Below, in pieces: positions 51,990 through 59,913 of a stretch of 64,000 nt of DNA; position 1 is the stretch's first letter; the number at the start of each line of letters is the position of its first letter. The position numbers and the translations under genes are program-made. The notes beneath the pieces were generated by a model. The model was not told where the DNA came from. It was given only the letters and a program-made list of their open reading frames with translations, and made no database searches. The DNA is from Lysinibacillus sp. B2A1 (GTDB lineage: Bacteria; Bacillota; Bacilli; Bacillales_A; Planococcaceae), in assembly GCA_002973635.1 (NCBI GenBank), contig CP027224.1, positions 5,072,001 through 5,136,000 of the forward strand, in the 5' to 3' direction.

Positions 51990-52989
51990 CCCCGTGTTTA
52001 CGAACTAAATACAAGAAGAATGGAACTCCTACTAATGCTGTTAATACACCAATTGGCGTTTCGAATGGAAAATTAACAAAACGGCTAAGTACATCACAAA
52101 GCGCTAGGAAAAACGATCCTATTACCGCAGCACAAGGAATAATAAAGCGATAATCTACCCCAACAAGGAAGCGTGTAATATGTGGGATAACTAATCCAAC
52201 AAAGGCAATCTTTCCGACAAGCGCAACTGCTGTACCTGTTAAGCATACAACAGCTAGCATACTAATGATCTTCACCGCTGTTGTTTTTTGCCCAAGCCCA
52301 ATAGCAATATCTTCACCCAGAGAAGTGATTGTAATAGCCTTCGCTGATAATAAGGCAAGGACTAAACCGACTAAGCCAAATGGGATAGCTAGCAGCAGCA
52401 TATCCATATCCACCATATGTACCTTCGTGTTATACCATACACTTACTGTTTGTGATACTTGGAAATACATTGCAATGGCAGTAGCTATACTACTTAAAAA
52501 TGTACCGATAACCGTACCAATAATTGCTAATCGTACAGGTGATAAACCATTGCGAATTAATGAACCAAATCCAAAAACTATCCCGGCTCCTAATGCAGAG
52601 CCAATCATCGAAAGCAGAATCATTTGATAGTTAGGGAGACCTGGGAAAAATACAATAGCTAACGTAATAACAAATGCTGAGCCATCATTTACACCCATCA
52701 AGGAAGGTGATGCTAAATAATTTCGTGTAATGCCCTGCATAACAGCACCAGCTACTGCTAAAAATGCGCCCACTAATAAAACTGCAGCAATCCTAGGAAT
52801 ACGACCAGTTCTAACAATTTGATGATCCACATTCGAGGGATCAAATGCAGAAATCGCCTGCCATATTGTGATTGCACTAATGTCTTTTGTTCCGTACATA
52901 ACGGAAACTAATGCTATCATCACAATTAAAAATGGAGAAGCCGCTAATATTGAAAATGCCATTATGTTTGTTTTTTTCAACTTCCACAC
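51973..52989 (-). CDS. FecCD-type siderophore permease
   Basis: A 338-residue permease, partner of the next gene. It has about nine or ten helices, the L-A-S-P-S-L-M-G-V-N-D-G motif near 95 and G-L-V-I-P-H-I-T-R near 265. The exact start is uncertain: GTG 52989 has a poor ribosome site and TTG 52980 or ATG 52962 are alternatives. A 388-bp mobile element ends 20 bases upstream and separates it from the binding-protein gene; that may have altered its own translation start region. Confidence 0.9.
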   Translation of the reverse strand: MWKLKKTNIMAFSILAASPFLIVMIALVSVMYGTKDISAITIWQAISAFDPSNVDHQIVRTGRIPRIAAVLLVGAFLAVAGAVMQGITRNYLASPSLMGVNDGSAFVITLAIVFFPGLPNYQMILLSMIGSALGAGIVFGFGSLIRNGLSPVRLAIIGTVIGTFLSSIATAIAMYFQVSQTVSVWYNTKVHMVDMDMLLLAIPFGLVGLVLALLSAKAITITSLGEDIAIGLGQKTTAVKIISMLAVVCLTGTAVALVGKIAFVGLVIPHITRFLVGVDYRFIIPCAAVIGSFFLALCDVLSRFVNFPFETPIGVLTALVGVPFFLYLVRKHGGEKRA

Positions 52990-53009
52990 CTTTTTCTATT
53001 TGAACTCTT

Positions 53010-53397
53010 ATCAATTTCGCCTTGGCGTAATTGTAGCTGCCGCTTTGCTTTCGCTACAGAAAACATTTGTTGCTGTCGCTTCGCTTTCGCACAGATAAAC
53101 AATGCGTCCGGATTTTGAATTGTGCCTGCACAATTCATTCCTTTGAAAATCCGTGACATCCGCCGGAGTCTTTAGGCCAACACGAAGTTGTTCACTCAGG
53201 CGTTTTCACAGGATGTGAAAATCTTAGCCTGAGTTCCTCTATTTCAGTAGATGTTTGGACACCCACTGAAAAGGAACCAAAACCGCATTCATCTCACCAC
53301 TTAAAGAGGTGGGAGTCTTCTTTATCTGCCGCTTCGCTTACGCGCAAAAAACATCTGCCACTATGCTTTCGATACAAAAGACATTTGCTGAATGAAG
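53010..53397. repeat. TTTAT-targeted palindromic element, copy 6 (388 bp)
   Basis: The largest copy. It has the standard ends plus three inserts: a CGCTTCGCTTTCGC-type module near the left (about 53034-53100), the two-stem cassette (53194-53234), and a second GC module before the right end (about 53337-53385). The apex of the left hairpin is the perfect palindrome GAATTGTGC-CT-GCACAATTC. It lies in the T-tail of the binding-protein terminator inside the siderophore operon. Confidence 0.87.
53194..53234. repeat. Two-stem hairpin cassette, copy ii
   Basis: The outer stem ACTCAGGC pairs with GCCTGAGT and the inner stem TTTTCAC with GTGAAAA around AGGAT. The same architecture with other stem sequences occurs in the three other copies. 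Confidence 0.8.
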
Positions 53398-53447
53398 ATA
53401 AAAGGCTGGTAATAGCCTGGTGATGCCACCAAATCTATTACCAGCCT
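53398..53447 (-). terminator. Terminator after the binding-protein gene
   Basis: GGCTGGTAATAG pairs perfectly with CTATTACCAGCC, and a minus-strand TTTTAT follows, directly continued by the mobile element. Confidence 0.88.
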
Positions 53448-53458
53448 CTCTAAAACAA

Positions 53459-54442
53459 CTATTTAAGTAATTTTTCTGCTGCAATATCTAAGAATTTCAC
53501 TTTAGACCAAGCTGTACCGCCTTGTGCTAACGGATCAATTGCATTCACGAAAATTTGATTATTTTGTGATGCCTTTAAGCTTGCAAAAATCAGATTCTTT
53601 TGTAAATCCTCTAATGCTTTTGGTGCATCTGCATTTTCTGATTCCTCAAACTGAAGGAAAATGGCGTCTGGATTTACCTGCGCTAATGTTTCAAGAGAAA
53701 GTTCAGCCTGAGCTTTTGTTGTTTTAAGAATTTCAGGAATTGGTGCTCCTAAATCCTCATATAAAACCGGATTTAAGTAAACGCCTGCTGGATAAATATA
53801 CATTACTCCGCCACGTACTCGAATAACTAATACTTGTTTGTCTGTAAGCTGCTCTTTCGATTTAGCTTGTGCATCAGCCACCTTGGTATCATAATCTGCA
53901 ATGATTTTTTTAGCATCATCCTCTTTACCAGTAAGCTGTGCAAGTAATGTTAGGTTTTCCTTCCAATTTGTAGAGATATGTGAATATGGAATCATTGTTT
54001 GAATTTTGTTGAGCTTTTCAGCAGTTTCTTCAGGGAATTTGGAAGTACCTACAATTACATCTGGATCAAGATCAAGAATGGCTTCTGCGTTAGGCTCCAT
54101 TTTATTCCCCACAAGCTTAGCACCCTCAAATTCAGAAGCAAGATAAGAAGGAATTTTACCACCAATTTCAAGTACTCCAACTGGCTTAATACCGAGCATC
54201 GCAGCATCTTCCATGGATTCCAAGCTTGCCGCTACAATATTATTCACTTTAGCAGGAAGTTCATATTTTTCCCCTAGATAAGTGATTGTCTGAGTTTTAG
54301 CCTCATTTGCTTGTGATTCTGTTGCACTTGTTTCAGCTGTATTATTTGAAGATGCATTGGACTCTTCTGCTTTATCTGTTCCACATGCTGCCAAAGACAA
54401 TGCTAATAAAGCAGGTGCACACATTTTAAAATATTTATTCAT
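53459..54442 (-). CDS. Iron-siderophore substrate-binding lipoprotein
   Basis: A 327-residue lipoprotein with lipobox L-A-A-C at 17-20, a Ser/Asn/Glu-rich linker, and a periplasmic-binding-protein fold of the FhuD/FeuA type (I-V-A-A-S-L-E-S-M-E near 70, L-D-P-D-V-I-V-G near 128). It captures the ferric siderophore outside the membrane. Two Fur boxes stand upstream. Its terminator probably makes it more abundant than the permeases, as usual. Confidence 0.92.
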   Translation of the reverse strand: MNKYFKMCAPALLALSLAACGTDKAEESNASSNNTAETSATESQANEAKTQTITYLGEKYELPAKVNNIVAASLESMEDAAMLGIKPVGVLEIGGKIPSYLASEFEGAKLVGNKMEPNAEAILDLDPDVIVGTSKFPEETAEKLNKIQTMIPYSHISTNWKENLTLLAQLTGKEDDAKKIIADYDTKVADAQAKSKEQLTDKQVLVIRVRGGVMYIYPAGVYLNPVLYEDLGAPIPEILKTTKAQAELSLETLAQVNPDAIFLQFEESENADAPKALEDLQKNLIFASLKASQNNQIFVNAIDPLAQGGTAWSKVKFLDIAAEKLLK

Positions 54443-54469
54443 TTATATTCTCTCCCTATAACTCTATAT

Positions 54470-54484
54470 TGATAATGATAATCA
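54470..54484 (-). promoter_or_regulatory. Fur box, proximal
   Basis: TGATAAT-G-ATAATCA fits the 7-1-7 Fur consensus (TGATAATNATTATCA) with one change. It lies about 28 bases upstream of the binding-protein start, over the likely promoter. Confidence 0.88.
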
Positions 54485-54521
54485 TTTTCATTATTAAGTC
54501 AATAGAAATGAATAATTTAAT

Positions 54522-54536
54522 TGATACTCATTATCA
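54522..54536 (-). promoter_or_regulatory. Fur box, distal
   Basis: TGATACT-C-ATTATCA fits the 7-1-7 Fur pattern with one change. Together with the proximal box it should give tight iron control. Confidence 0.8.
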
Positions 54537-54626
54537 TTTACGGATATTATCCTACCAAAGAGAAAAACAGTTGTGAATGGATAATTTCATGAATCACATG
54601 GACTTTTGCCGTTTTGATTTCATAGA

Positions 54627-54657
54627 AAAAGCTATTTCTTTTTCAAGAAATAGCTTT
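54627..54657 (-). terminator. Terminator of the AraC-type regulator
   Basis: AAAGCTATTTCTT pairs perfectly with AAGAAATAGCTTT around a four-base loop; TTTTTC follows on the minus strand. Confidence 0.9.
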
Positions 54658-55488
54658 CTATACATATTTAGCTTCCTCCATTATTGCTTTCCGATAGACA
54701 GTTGGGGACATTCCCGTACATTTTTTGAAAACTCGGCTAAAATAAAAGCAATCTACGTAACCTACACATTCTGCTACCTCCGCTATCGTAGAATCGTGAT
54801 ACTCCAATAAATCCTTCGCTCTCCGTATACGGTATTCTGTTAAGTACGTACTAGGATTCATACCCGTATGTTGCTCAAATAAATAAGCAAATCTACGACG
54901 CTCTACACCGAATTCCTCGGCTATCTTTGAAACTGATATTTGCTTAGCGTAGTTCTCATGTATATACAGTAAAGCTTGCTCCATAATGTCACTTGCTGTA
55001 TCAAGAATCTTCACTTTTGCCGAAATAAGGATAGTTTCCAAGAGATTCATAAATAATGTTTTAGATTTCAATATTGCCATATTTCCAGGCAATGATTGAC
55101 TCTCTATTAATTGCTGGACATAATCTATAATTTTTGTATGATAGCCTGTATCAATTAAAAAATGCTGCTTTGCTAAAGGGTATTTGTTGATTTCTTCTAT
55201 AGGGATATAATAATGAACAACCGCATATTCCCATATCTGATCACCCATAACCTTAATTTCAATTGGCATTTGGGGTCCTGCATGTATAACCATACCAGGC
55301 TCCATTATGTATGATACGCCATTGAAACTAAAGCTAGCATTTCCTGCAAGTGGTACAACTAGACCACACTTCCCAGGGGCAGTTGTTCGCCCTCTATCTA
55401 CTTGATTAGGCACCATCCTATTTGTAAAAATATCCGTGAATTTCACAGTTGCATGTGCATAGTAGTCAATTAAATGCTTGATATCCAT
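54658..55488 (-). CDS. AraC-family regulator of siderophore uptake
   Basis: A 276-residue protein with a cupin-like N-terminal sensor (about 10-110) and two helix-turn-helix motifs at the C-terminus (I-S-V-S-K-I-A-E-E-F-G, then T-I-A-E-V-A-E-C-V-G-Y). It lies upstream of the siderophore operon as btr does before feuABC, but lacks the fused binding-protein domain of Btr. It may activate uptake on sensing siderophore. It overlaps the DinB gene by 19 bases. Confidence 0.88.
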   Translation of the reverse strand: MDIKHLIDYYAHATVKFTDIFTNRMVPNQVDRGRTTAPGKCGLVVPLAGNASFSFNGVSYIMEPGMVIHAGPQMPIEIKVMGDQIWEYAVVHYYIPIEEINKYPLAKQHFLIDTGYHTKIIDYVQQLIESQSLPGNMAILKSKTLFMNLLETILISAKVKILDTASDIMEQALLYIHENYAKQISVSKIAEEFGVERRRFAYLFEQHTGMNPSTYLTEYRIRRAKDLLEYHDSTIAEVAECVGYVDCFYFSRVFKKCTGMSPTVYRKAIMEEAKYV

Positions 55489-55964
55489 TTTTCAGCTCCC
55501 ACATTTTTTAAAGCAATTTGGATTTGTGAAAAATGATGAAGATCGTGATCTATTAAACCAGTAAAGTAACTTAATAATGTTAATTCAGAAGCTCCTATTT
55601 TCAATGATTGCTGCCATTGCTGGTCTTCTATCTGATGAATTGCACCAATTAGTAAATTTCTATTTTCTAAAAAAATTTCAATCGTTTCCTCTTTGCTTTT
55701 TAACCGACTTTCCTTCGCGGCATGTGCATTTATTTTTTCAGCATTTGGTCCCTTTGGTAGGATTTCATCAGCCAAAAGAAATGGTAGCCGGTGATGGTAC
55801 ACGAATTCATCCCATGGAGTAAGATGTCCAATTACTTCTGCCACTGTCCATTTTCCATGGGCAATAGGTGACCGCCATTGTTCCTCCGTCAGATCCACTA
55901 AACCTTCCACAAATTCTAGAGACTTTTCATAATGAACGAGTATTTGATTTTTATCGTGATGCAA
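55470..55964 (-). CDS. DinB-family protein
   Basis: A 164-residue DinB_2/ClbS-type four-helix protein. Conserved parts are the W-T-V-A-E-V-I-G-H-L-T region with a metal histidine, and D-H-D-L-H-H-F near the end. The TTG at 55964 follows AAGGAG. It is translated just before the AraC-type regulator, which it overlaps. The enzymatic role, if any, is unknown. Confidence 0.85.
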   Translation of the reverse strand: MHHDKNQILVHYEKSLEFVEGLVDLTEEQWRSPIAHGKWTVAEVIGHLTPWDEFVYHHRLPFLLADEILPKGPNAEKINAHAAKESRLKSKEETIEIFLENRNLLIGAIHQIEDQQWQQSLKIGASELTLLSYFTGLIDHDLHHFSQIQIALKNVGAEKWISSI

Positions 55965-55980
55965 ATGCTATAGCTCCTTC

Positions 55981-56734
55981 CTAATTGTAAACAATCTGTA
56001 GCTTTGGCCAAATGGATGCCCAATTTTTCTGCTGAATTCTGCGCTTATAAACTTCATTCATTGGCGTGTCTTTCTGAAAATATGGTGTAGGGGCAACAAT
56101 TCCAGAAATTAAATACTGAATACCATGGGGTGCAGAAATTTGAAGAATTCCATTGGTAAGTCTTATACCAATAGCTGTTGGCGTTTCGGGAAAATGAGCA
56201 ACTCCATCCATCGAAGAATGATAAGGTTTAGTGTTATTCTCTACATGCATTCTCGCTTGATTTTTCACAGACCATGGCTCATTTGGTAATAATTCCCTCA
56301 GCTTTTTCTCATACTTTTTTCATCCTGTTCTGAAAGACTTGCTTTATCAAAATATATCACATCAATATCAGCTAAAGGTGTTCTACTTTCATAATGATGA
56401 AGATAATCCCATACCTTTGAACGAATCAATTTCGCCTTGGCGTAATTGCGTCCGGATTTTGAATTGTGCCTGCACAATTCTTTCCTTTGAAAATCCGTGA
56501 CATCCGCCGGAGGCTTTATCTTCATTCAGTAGGTGTTTGGACGCCCACTAAAAAGGAGCCAAAACTCCATTCATCTCACTCTGTAGTGGTTAGAGTCTTC
56601 TGCTGAATGAAGATAAATCCAGCACAAATCCAGGAATCAGGTAACTCTAACCTCTCCACAGCTGCAACTATTTCCATCATCCAACTATCTGCTGCAATTA
56701 AGTGTTTTAACTCTTCATCTGTTTTTAAATTCAT
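55981..56734 (-). pseudogene. Nucleotidyltransferase-family gene broken by repeat insertion and frameshift
   Basis: The intact order can be read on the minus strand: start at 56734 (M-N-L-K-T-D-E-E-L-K), D-S-W-I-C-A-G-F-I, then a 188-bp repeat, then R-S-K-V-W-D-Y-L-H-H-Y and I-D-V-I-Y-F-D. A lost A in an A-run near 56286-56291 shifts the frame; the gene then continues L-L-P-N-E-P-W-S-V-K-N-Q-A-R-M-H to a stop at 55981. The sequence fits the DUF925/NTP_transf_6 nucleotidyltransferase-like family. Two independent lesions mean it is dead. Confidence 0.9.
56425..56612. repeat. TTTAT-targeted palindromic element, copy 7 (188 bp)
   Basis: A near-intact copy: left end ATCAATTTCGCC, hairpin apex GAATTGTGC-CT-GCACAATTC, right hairpin TTATCTTCATTCAG with CTGAATGAAGATAA. 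It sits inside the nucleotidyltransferase reading frame immediately after TTTAT on the minus strand; removing it restores the frame there. This gives the element limits to the base. Confidence 0.93.
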
Positions 56735-56752
56735 CGTATCAACCCCAATTTT

Positions 56753-57562
56753 TCAACAATCAATCCAATTCTTTATTTCTGTAGCAACACTGTGTGGAGC
56801 ATCTCTAAAAATATCATGCCCAGCATCAGAAATAGATGCTACTTCTAGGTTGTATAGACTAAATTGTAAGTCTTGAATACCCTCTCTTCTAACACCTTCT
56901 AAATCGGCTGGCAGTGTTGCATGTATTAAAAGACATGGACAATTAATCTGACTTAATATTGTAACAACAGGCTCTGTATACATGCCTTTGATCATTGACT
57001 GTCCAGTAAAAGCAGAGAGTGTTAGCTGTAATTCCCCATCACGTTCCTTCACCTGAGCGCGTGATGCTGCTTCAAGCTCTTCTGACCAACGAGAAAGCTC
57101 TTCTTTCTCTGATTCAATAAAGACCTCCCAAGATGGAAAGGTTGTATTTTTACAAAATTGTTCAATTCCTTGTAATTCTTTTTCTAACGTCATGCCTAAT
57201 TTTTCTGCTGACAAATAGCCTCCATCTAATAAAATAAGACCCTGTATTTTTTCTGGAGACCTTGCAGCAAAGTGCATTGCTAATTCTGCTCCTAAAGAAT
57301 GACCAATTAAATAAAAGGATTTGTCTCCTAAATGATGACTTATCACTTTTTCTATTTCTACAATCAAATTTGATGGTAAATAATCCTGTTCTTCAAATAA
57401 AGATTTTGCATAGCCATGACCGGGCAAGTCAAATGAGACAACATGATACTCTGCCAAATATTGAACGAGTTCCCCAAATGCTAACCCTGTGCTCCCTAGT
57501 CCATGTAAAAAGATTAAAGTTGGATTTTCAATGTTTCCCCATTGATAGACATGTTGCTGCAT
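56753..57562 (-). CDS. Alpha/beta hydrolase
   Basis: A 269-residue soluble hydrolase. Oxyanion motif is H-G-L-G-S-T (20-25), nucleophile elbow G-H-S-L-G-A-E (about 92-98), and the histidine is in D-A-G-H-D-I-F near 248. The fold resembles MenH-like and BioH-like esterases; no substrate can be assigned. The start follows AGAGGAG. It is not part of an obvious operon, since the neighbouring nucleotidyltransferase gene is broken. Confidence 0.9.
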   Translation of the reverse strand: MQQHVYQWGNIENPTLIFLHGLGSTGLAFGELVQYLAEYHVVSFDLPGHGYAKSLFEEQDYLPSNLIVEIEKVISHHLGDKSFYLIGHSLGAELAMHFAARSPEKIQGLILLDGGYLSAEKLGMTLEKELQGIEQFCKNTTFPSWEVFIESEKEELSRWSEELEAASRAQVKERDGELQLTLSAFTGQSMIKGMYTEPVVTILSQINCPCLLIHATLPADLEGVRREGIQDLQFSLYNLEVASISDAGHDIFRDAPHSVATEIKNWIDC

Positions 57563-57718
57563 AATAATTCTCCTCTACACTCTATTCCAAAAATATTTTT
57601 CCATTAATTACTATAATAATGAAATAATTTGTTTTATCCAAGTGGAGATGTTATTTCTGCTTAAGCAATTAAGAATGATTGAAAACTGGACTTCTCACAG
57701 CTACTATAAAAATCACAC

Positions 57719-57736
57719 TATAATTTATAAATTATA
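57719..57736. repeat. Palindrome flanking long repeat copy B, left
   Basis: A perfect 18-bp palindrome built from TATAATTTA and its complement. The same 18 bp recur at 58596-58613, exactly at the other end of the element, as a direct repeat. Confidence 0.85.
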
Positions 57737-57923
57737 CATGTTGTTGAAATACTATTATGTCAATGAAATCAAGGTGACAAATTAAAAAGTATAGCCCTTT
57801 TTCAAAACGAGAGGTTGATTTCCGTTCCGACTGAGTGCTTTGCCGCTGACGCTTCGCTTTCGCGCAGAGCAGAGCTTCCTGGGGGCGTCCGATGAGCCGC
57901 TTGGGGCAACAGGAGGTTGGTCA

Positions 57924-57962
57924 CGAAGGCATTATCACAGGACGTGATGCTTTTAGCCTTCG
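57924..57962. repeat. Two-stem hairpin cassette, copy iii
   Basis: The outer stem CGAAGGC pairs with GCCTTCG and the inner stem ATCAC with GTGAT around AGGAC. It occupies the loop of one arm of copy B where copy A has a short unrelated loop. Confidence 0.8.
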
Positions 57963-58392
57963 TTCCCCTAATATGCTCGCTCCAGGGTCTCATCTGTGAC
58001 GCTGAATCCCCAAGGAGTCACTCAGTCTACACTCCAATCAACCATTGCTCATCGTATTTTCATTGGCATTTCACATAAATTTATAGTGATAAATTGAAGT
58101 CTTAACCATCACTATTTTGTGCAAAAATGAAGCTTTGATAACATTTTTCTATACGACAGCAGTAAGTGGCTTTATGTTTAGTGACAAAGTAGTTTTATAT
58201 TTAAAATGTAGCATTATAGAATTGTACCACTATTCTATCCATTTAATGATGATGAGTAATATGCCTTTACTTTTCTTTTGAGGGAAGAAAATATTTAAAG
58301 TTCTACACTATTGCTGATTGGAGTGCAAGGCTACTCGACTCCCGTGGGATAGCGAGACAGACGAGAAACTGAGGCCAACACGATGTTGGTCA

Positions 58393-58431
58393 CGAAGGCG
58401 TTGTCACAGGACGTGACGCACTTAGTCTTCG
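58393..58431. repeat. Two-stem hairpin cassette, copy iv
   Basis: The outer stem CGAAGGC pairs with GTCTTCG (one G-T) and the inner stem GTCAC with GTGAC around AGGAC. It sits in the loop of the second arm of copy B, in the same orientation as copy iii although the two arms are mutually inverted. Confidence 0.8.
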
Positions 58432-58695
58432 TTCCTCCAGCGCAGGAAGCGGCTCGTCGCTCGCCCACTGGAAGCCTTGCTCTGCGCGAAAGCGAAGCGT
58501 CAGCGGCAAAGCGAGTAGCCTGGAACGGAAATCACCTTTATTTTGACTAAATATTCACAAAGAGTCCCTTGACTATTTGATTTTTCAACACTATGTATAA
58601 TTTATAAATTATATTTATAAAAATCTAAAAATAATATATTAGATTTATCAATCAATTCCATCTACCCTTTAACTACAACGCTAAAGGAGATGCTT

Positions 58696-59490
58696 ATGAA
58701 ACAATCTTTTATTTTAATTGTCACTCTTATCATTGTAATAGGACTTTTTTATACGAGGCTTTCACTAACACTTGCTAGCATAGGAATTATTGCTGCTTTT
58801 ATTGGTACCCTTGCTGGGGGTGGCGGGCTTATAACAATCCCAGCCATGATGCTTGTGGGTATACCTATCCATACAGGCATTGCTACAAATAAATTTTCTA
58901 CAGGCATCGCAGCATTATCTAGTATCTTTTATCTCCTTTATCAGCAGGAGCTTCGCCTAGCTTCTATTCTGAAATATGTCGCTATCGCATTTACTGGAGG
59001 TGTTTGCGGGGCACTTTTAACAGTAGCCATGTCAGAGCAGATCATGAATATGATTGCTTGTATACTACTCATTCTCGTATTGTTTCTAACGTTAAAAAGA
59101 AAAGAATGGACTGCACAGCCAGATGGAAATAAGACAAATCAGAGCTATAAACAGCCATTTTTTATTTCGGTATATGATGGTGGTTTTGGTCCTGGCTCTT
59201 CAACCTTCAGCATATTACACTATTTACGCCAGCATTATTCTTACATAAAGGCTGTACAGCTTACACGCGTCCTTCTGTTTGGAAGCTGTACAGGGGCATT
59301 TTTAGTATATTATCAAACTGGTTTTATACAATGGAAATATGCAATTGCGATGGCGATCGGCTCTATTATTGGCTCACAGCTAGGACTTTTAGTTTTACCA
59401 AAAGTCCCTATGAAAGCGGCGAGAATACTACTAACACTAATCATTTCATTGTTGCTTATTCAAGTTATAGTAAAAATTTTAACTACTTAG
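58696..59490 (+). CDS. TSUP family (TauE/SafE) permease
   Basis: A 264-residue permease with about seven or eight membrane segments and TSUP motifs G-T-L-A-G-G-G-G-L-I-T-I-P near 36 and a second G-G-F-G-P-G-S near 160. The start is ATG 58696 after AAAGGAGATGCTT; ATG 58690 is too near the ribosome site. It is a paralogue of the yrkJ-like gene but monocistronic. It overlaps the convergent SnoaL-like gene by 12 bases. The substrate is unknown, probably a sulfur-containing anion. Confidence 0.88.
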   Translation: MKQSFILIVTLIIVIGLFYTRLSLTLASIGIIAAFIGTLAGGGGLITIPAMMLVGIPIHTGIATNKFSTGIAALSSIFYLLYQQELRLASILKYVAIAFTGGVCGALLTVAMSEQIMNMIACILLILVLFLTLKRKEWTAQPDGNKTNQSYKQPFFISVYDGGFGPGSSTFSILHYLRQHYSYIKAVQLTRVLLFGSCTGAFLVYYQTGFIQWKYAIAMAIGSIIGSQLGLLVLPKVPMKAARILLTLIISLLLIQVIVKILTT

Positions 59491-59838
59491 ATGTTCATGA
59501 ATTAACTTCCATTTATTATTTTCTTTTATAAATATATTTGTAGCTCTTCCGCTACCTGATACAAATTTTCCATGATGGTAGCCTTCATAGTGGTATGTAT
59601 AAATACAGGTAGCAGATTTTTCATCCACCGTCAGCCATTGTACATCGGTAGCCGAATATACTTCTTGCTCGATTACCTTCCATGCATGATTAAAATAATT
59701 GCCTATATCCTCTAAGGTTGTGCATGTTTTATCGGTAAACCAATAGACCGCCTGTGGATGCAATATTTCCTTTACATGATTAAAATCATGGGAATTCGTA
59801 GCTGTAATATATTGCGCTAAAGCTTGCTGATACGTCAA
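59479..59838 (-). CDS. SnoaL/NTF2-like protein
   Basis: A 119-residue single-domain protein of the cystatin-like NTF2 fold: N-terminal helix (A-L-A-Q-Y-I-T-A-T-N), H-P-Q-A-V-Y-W-F, and the ending W-K-L-I-H-E-H-L. Relatives are small isomerases or ligand-binding proteins. TTG 59838 follows GGGAGGG. It overlaps the convergent TSUP gene by 12 bases at the 3-prime end. Confidence 0.85.
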   Translation of the reverse strand: MTYQQALAQYITATNSHDFNHVKEILHPQAVYWFTDKTCTTLEDIGNYFNHAWKVIEQEVYSATDVQWLTVDEKSATCIYTYHYEGYHHGKFVSGSGRATNIFIKENNKWKLIHEHLSS

Positions 59839-59913
59839 GAAAATCCCTCCCTTTTTAACAATAGTAACGGAAAATAAGTCACTATGAAATATTTATTATC
59901 TCACCCAAGCGAT

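Larger units (their letters stand above)
57737..58595. repeat. Long structured repeat, copy B (859 bp)
   Basis: Inverted partner of 4067-4783. Termini are CATGTTGTTGAAA and, read inward, CATAGTGTTGAAA. Both hairpin arms are present, and two-stem cassettes replace the loop segments found in copy A (57924-57962 and 58393-58431); a GC module (CGCTTCGCTTTCGC) lies in one arm. It is bounded exactly by two 18-bp palindromes. The 57563-58695 gap has no credible gene; ORFs here are hairpin by-products. Confidence 0.87.

Noticed and set aside
56298..56525. A separate 75-codon gene
   Set aside because: Its first third is repeat-element sequence; the rest is the middle of the broken nucleotidyltransferase gene, and it ends at the frameshift.
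57802..57993. 63-codon ORF inside long repeat B
   Set aside because: It crosses a hairpin arm and an inserted cassette, and the matching frame is absent in copy A.
4067..58595. A 53-kb composite transposon bounded by the inverted long repeats
   Set aside because: The enclosed genes are ordinary chromosomal functions with host-like composition, there is no transposase or integrase, and each repeat has its own, different flanking palindrome.
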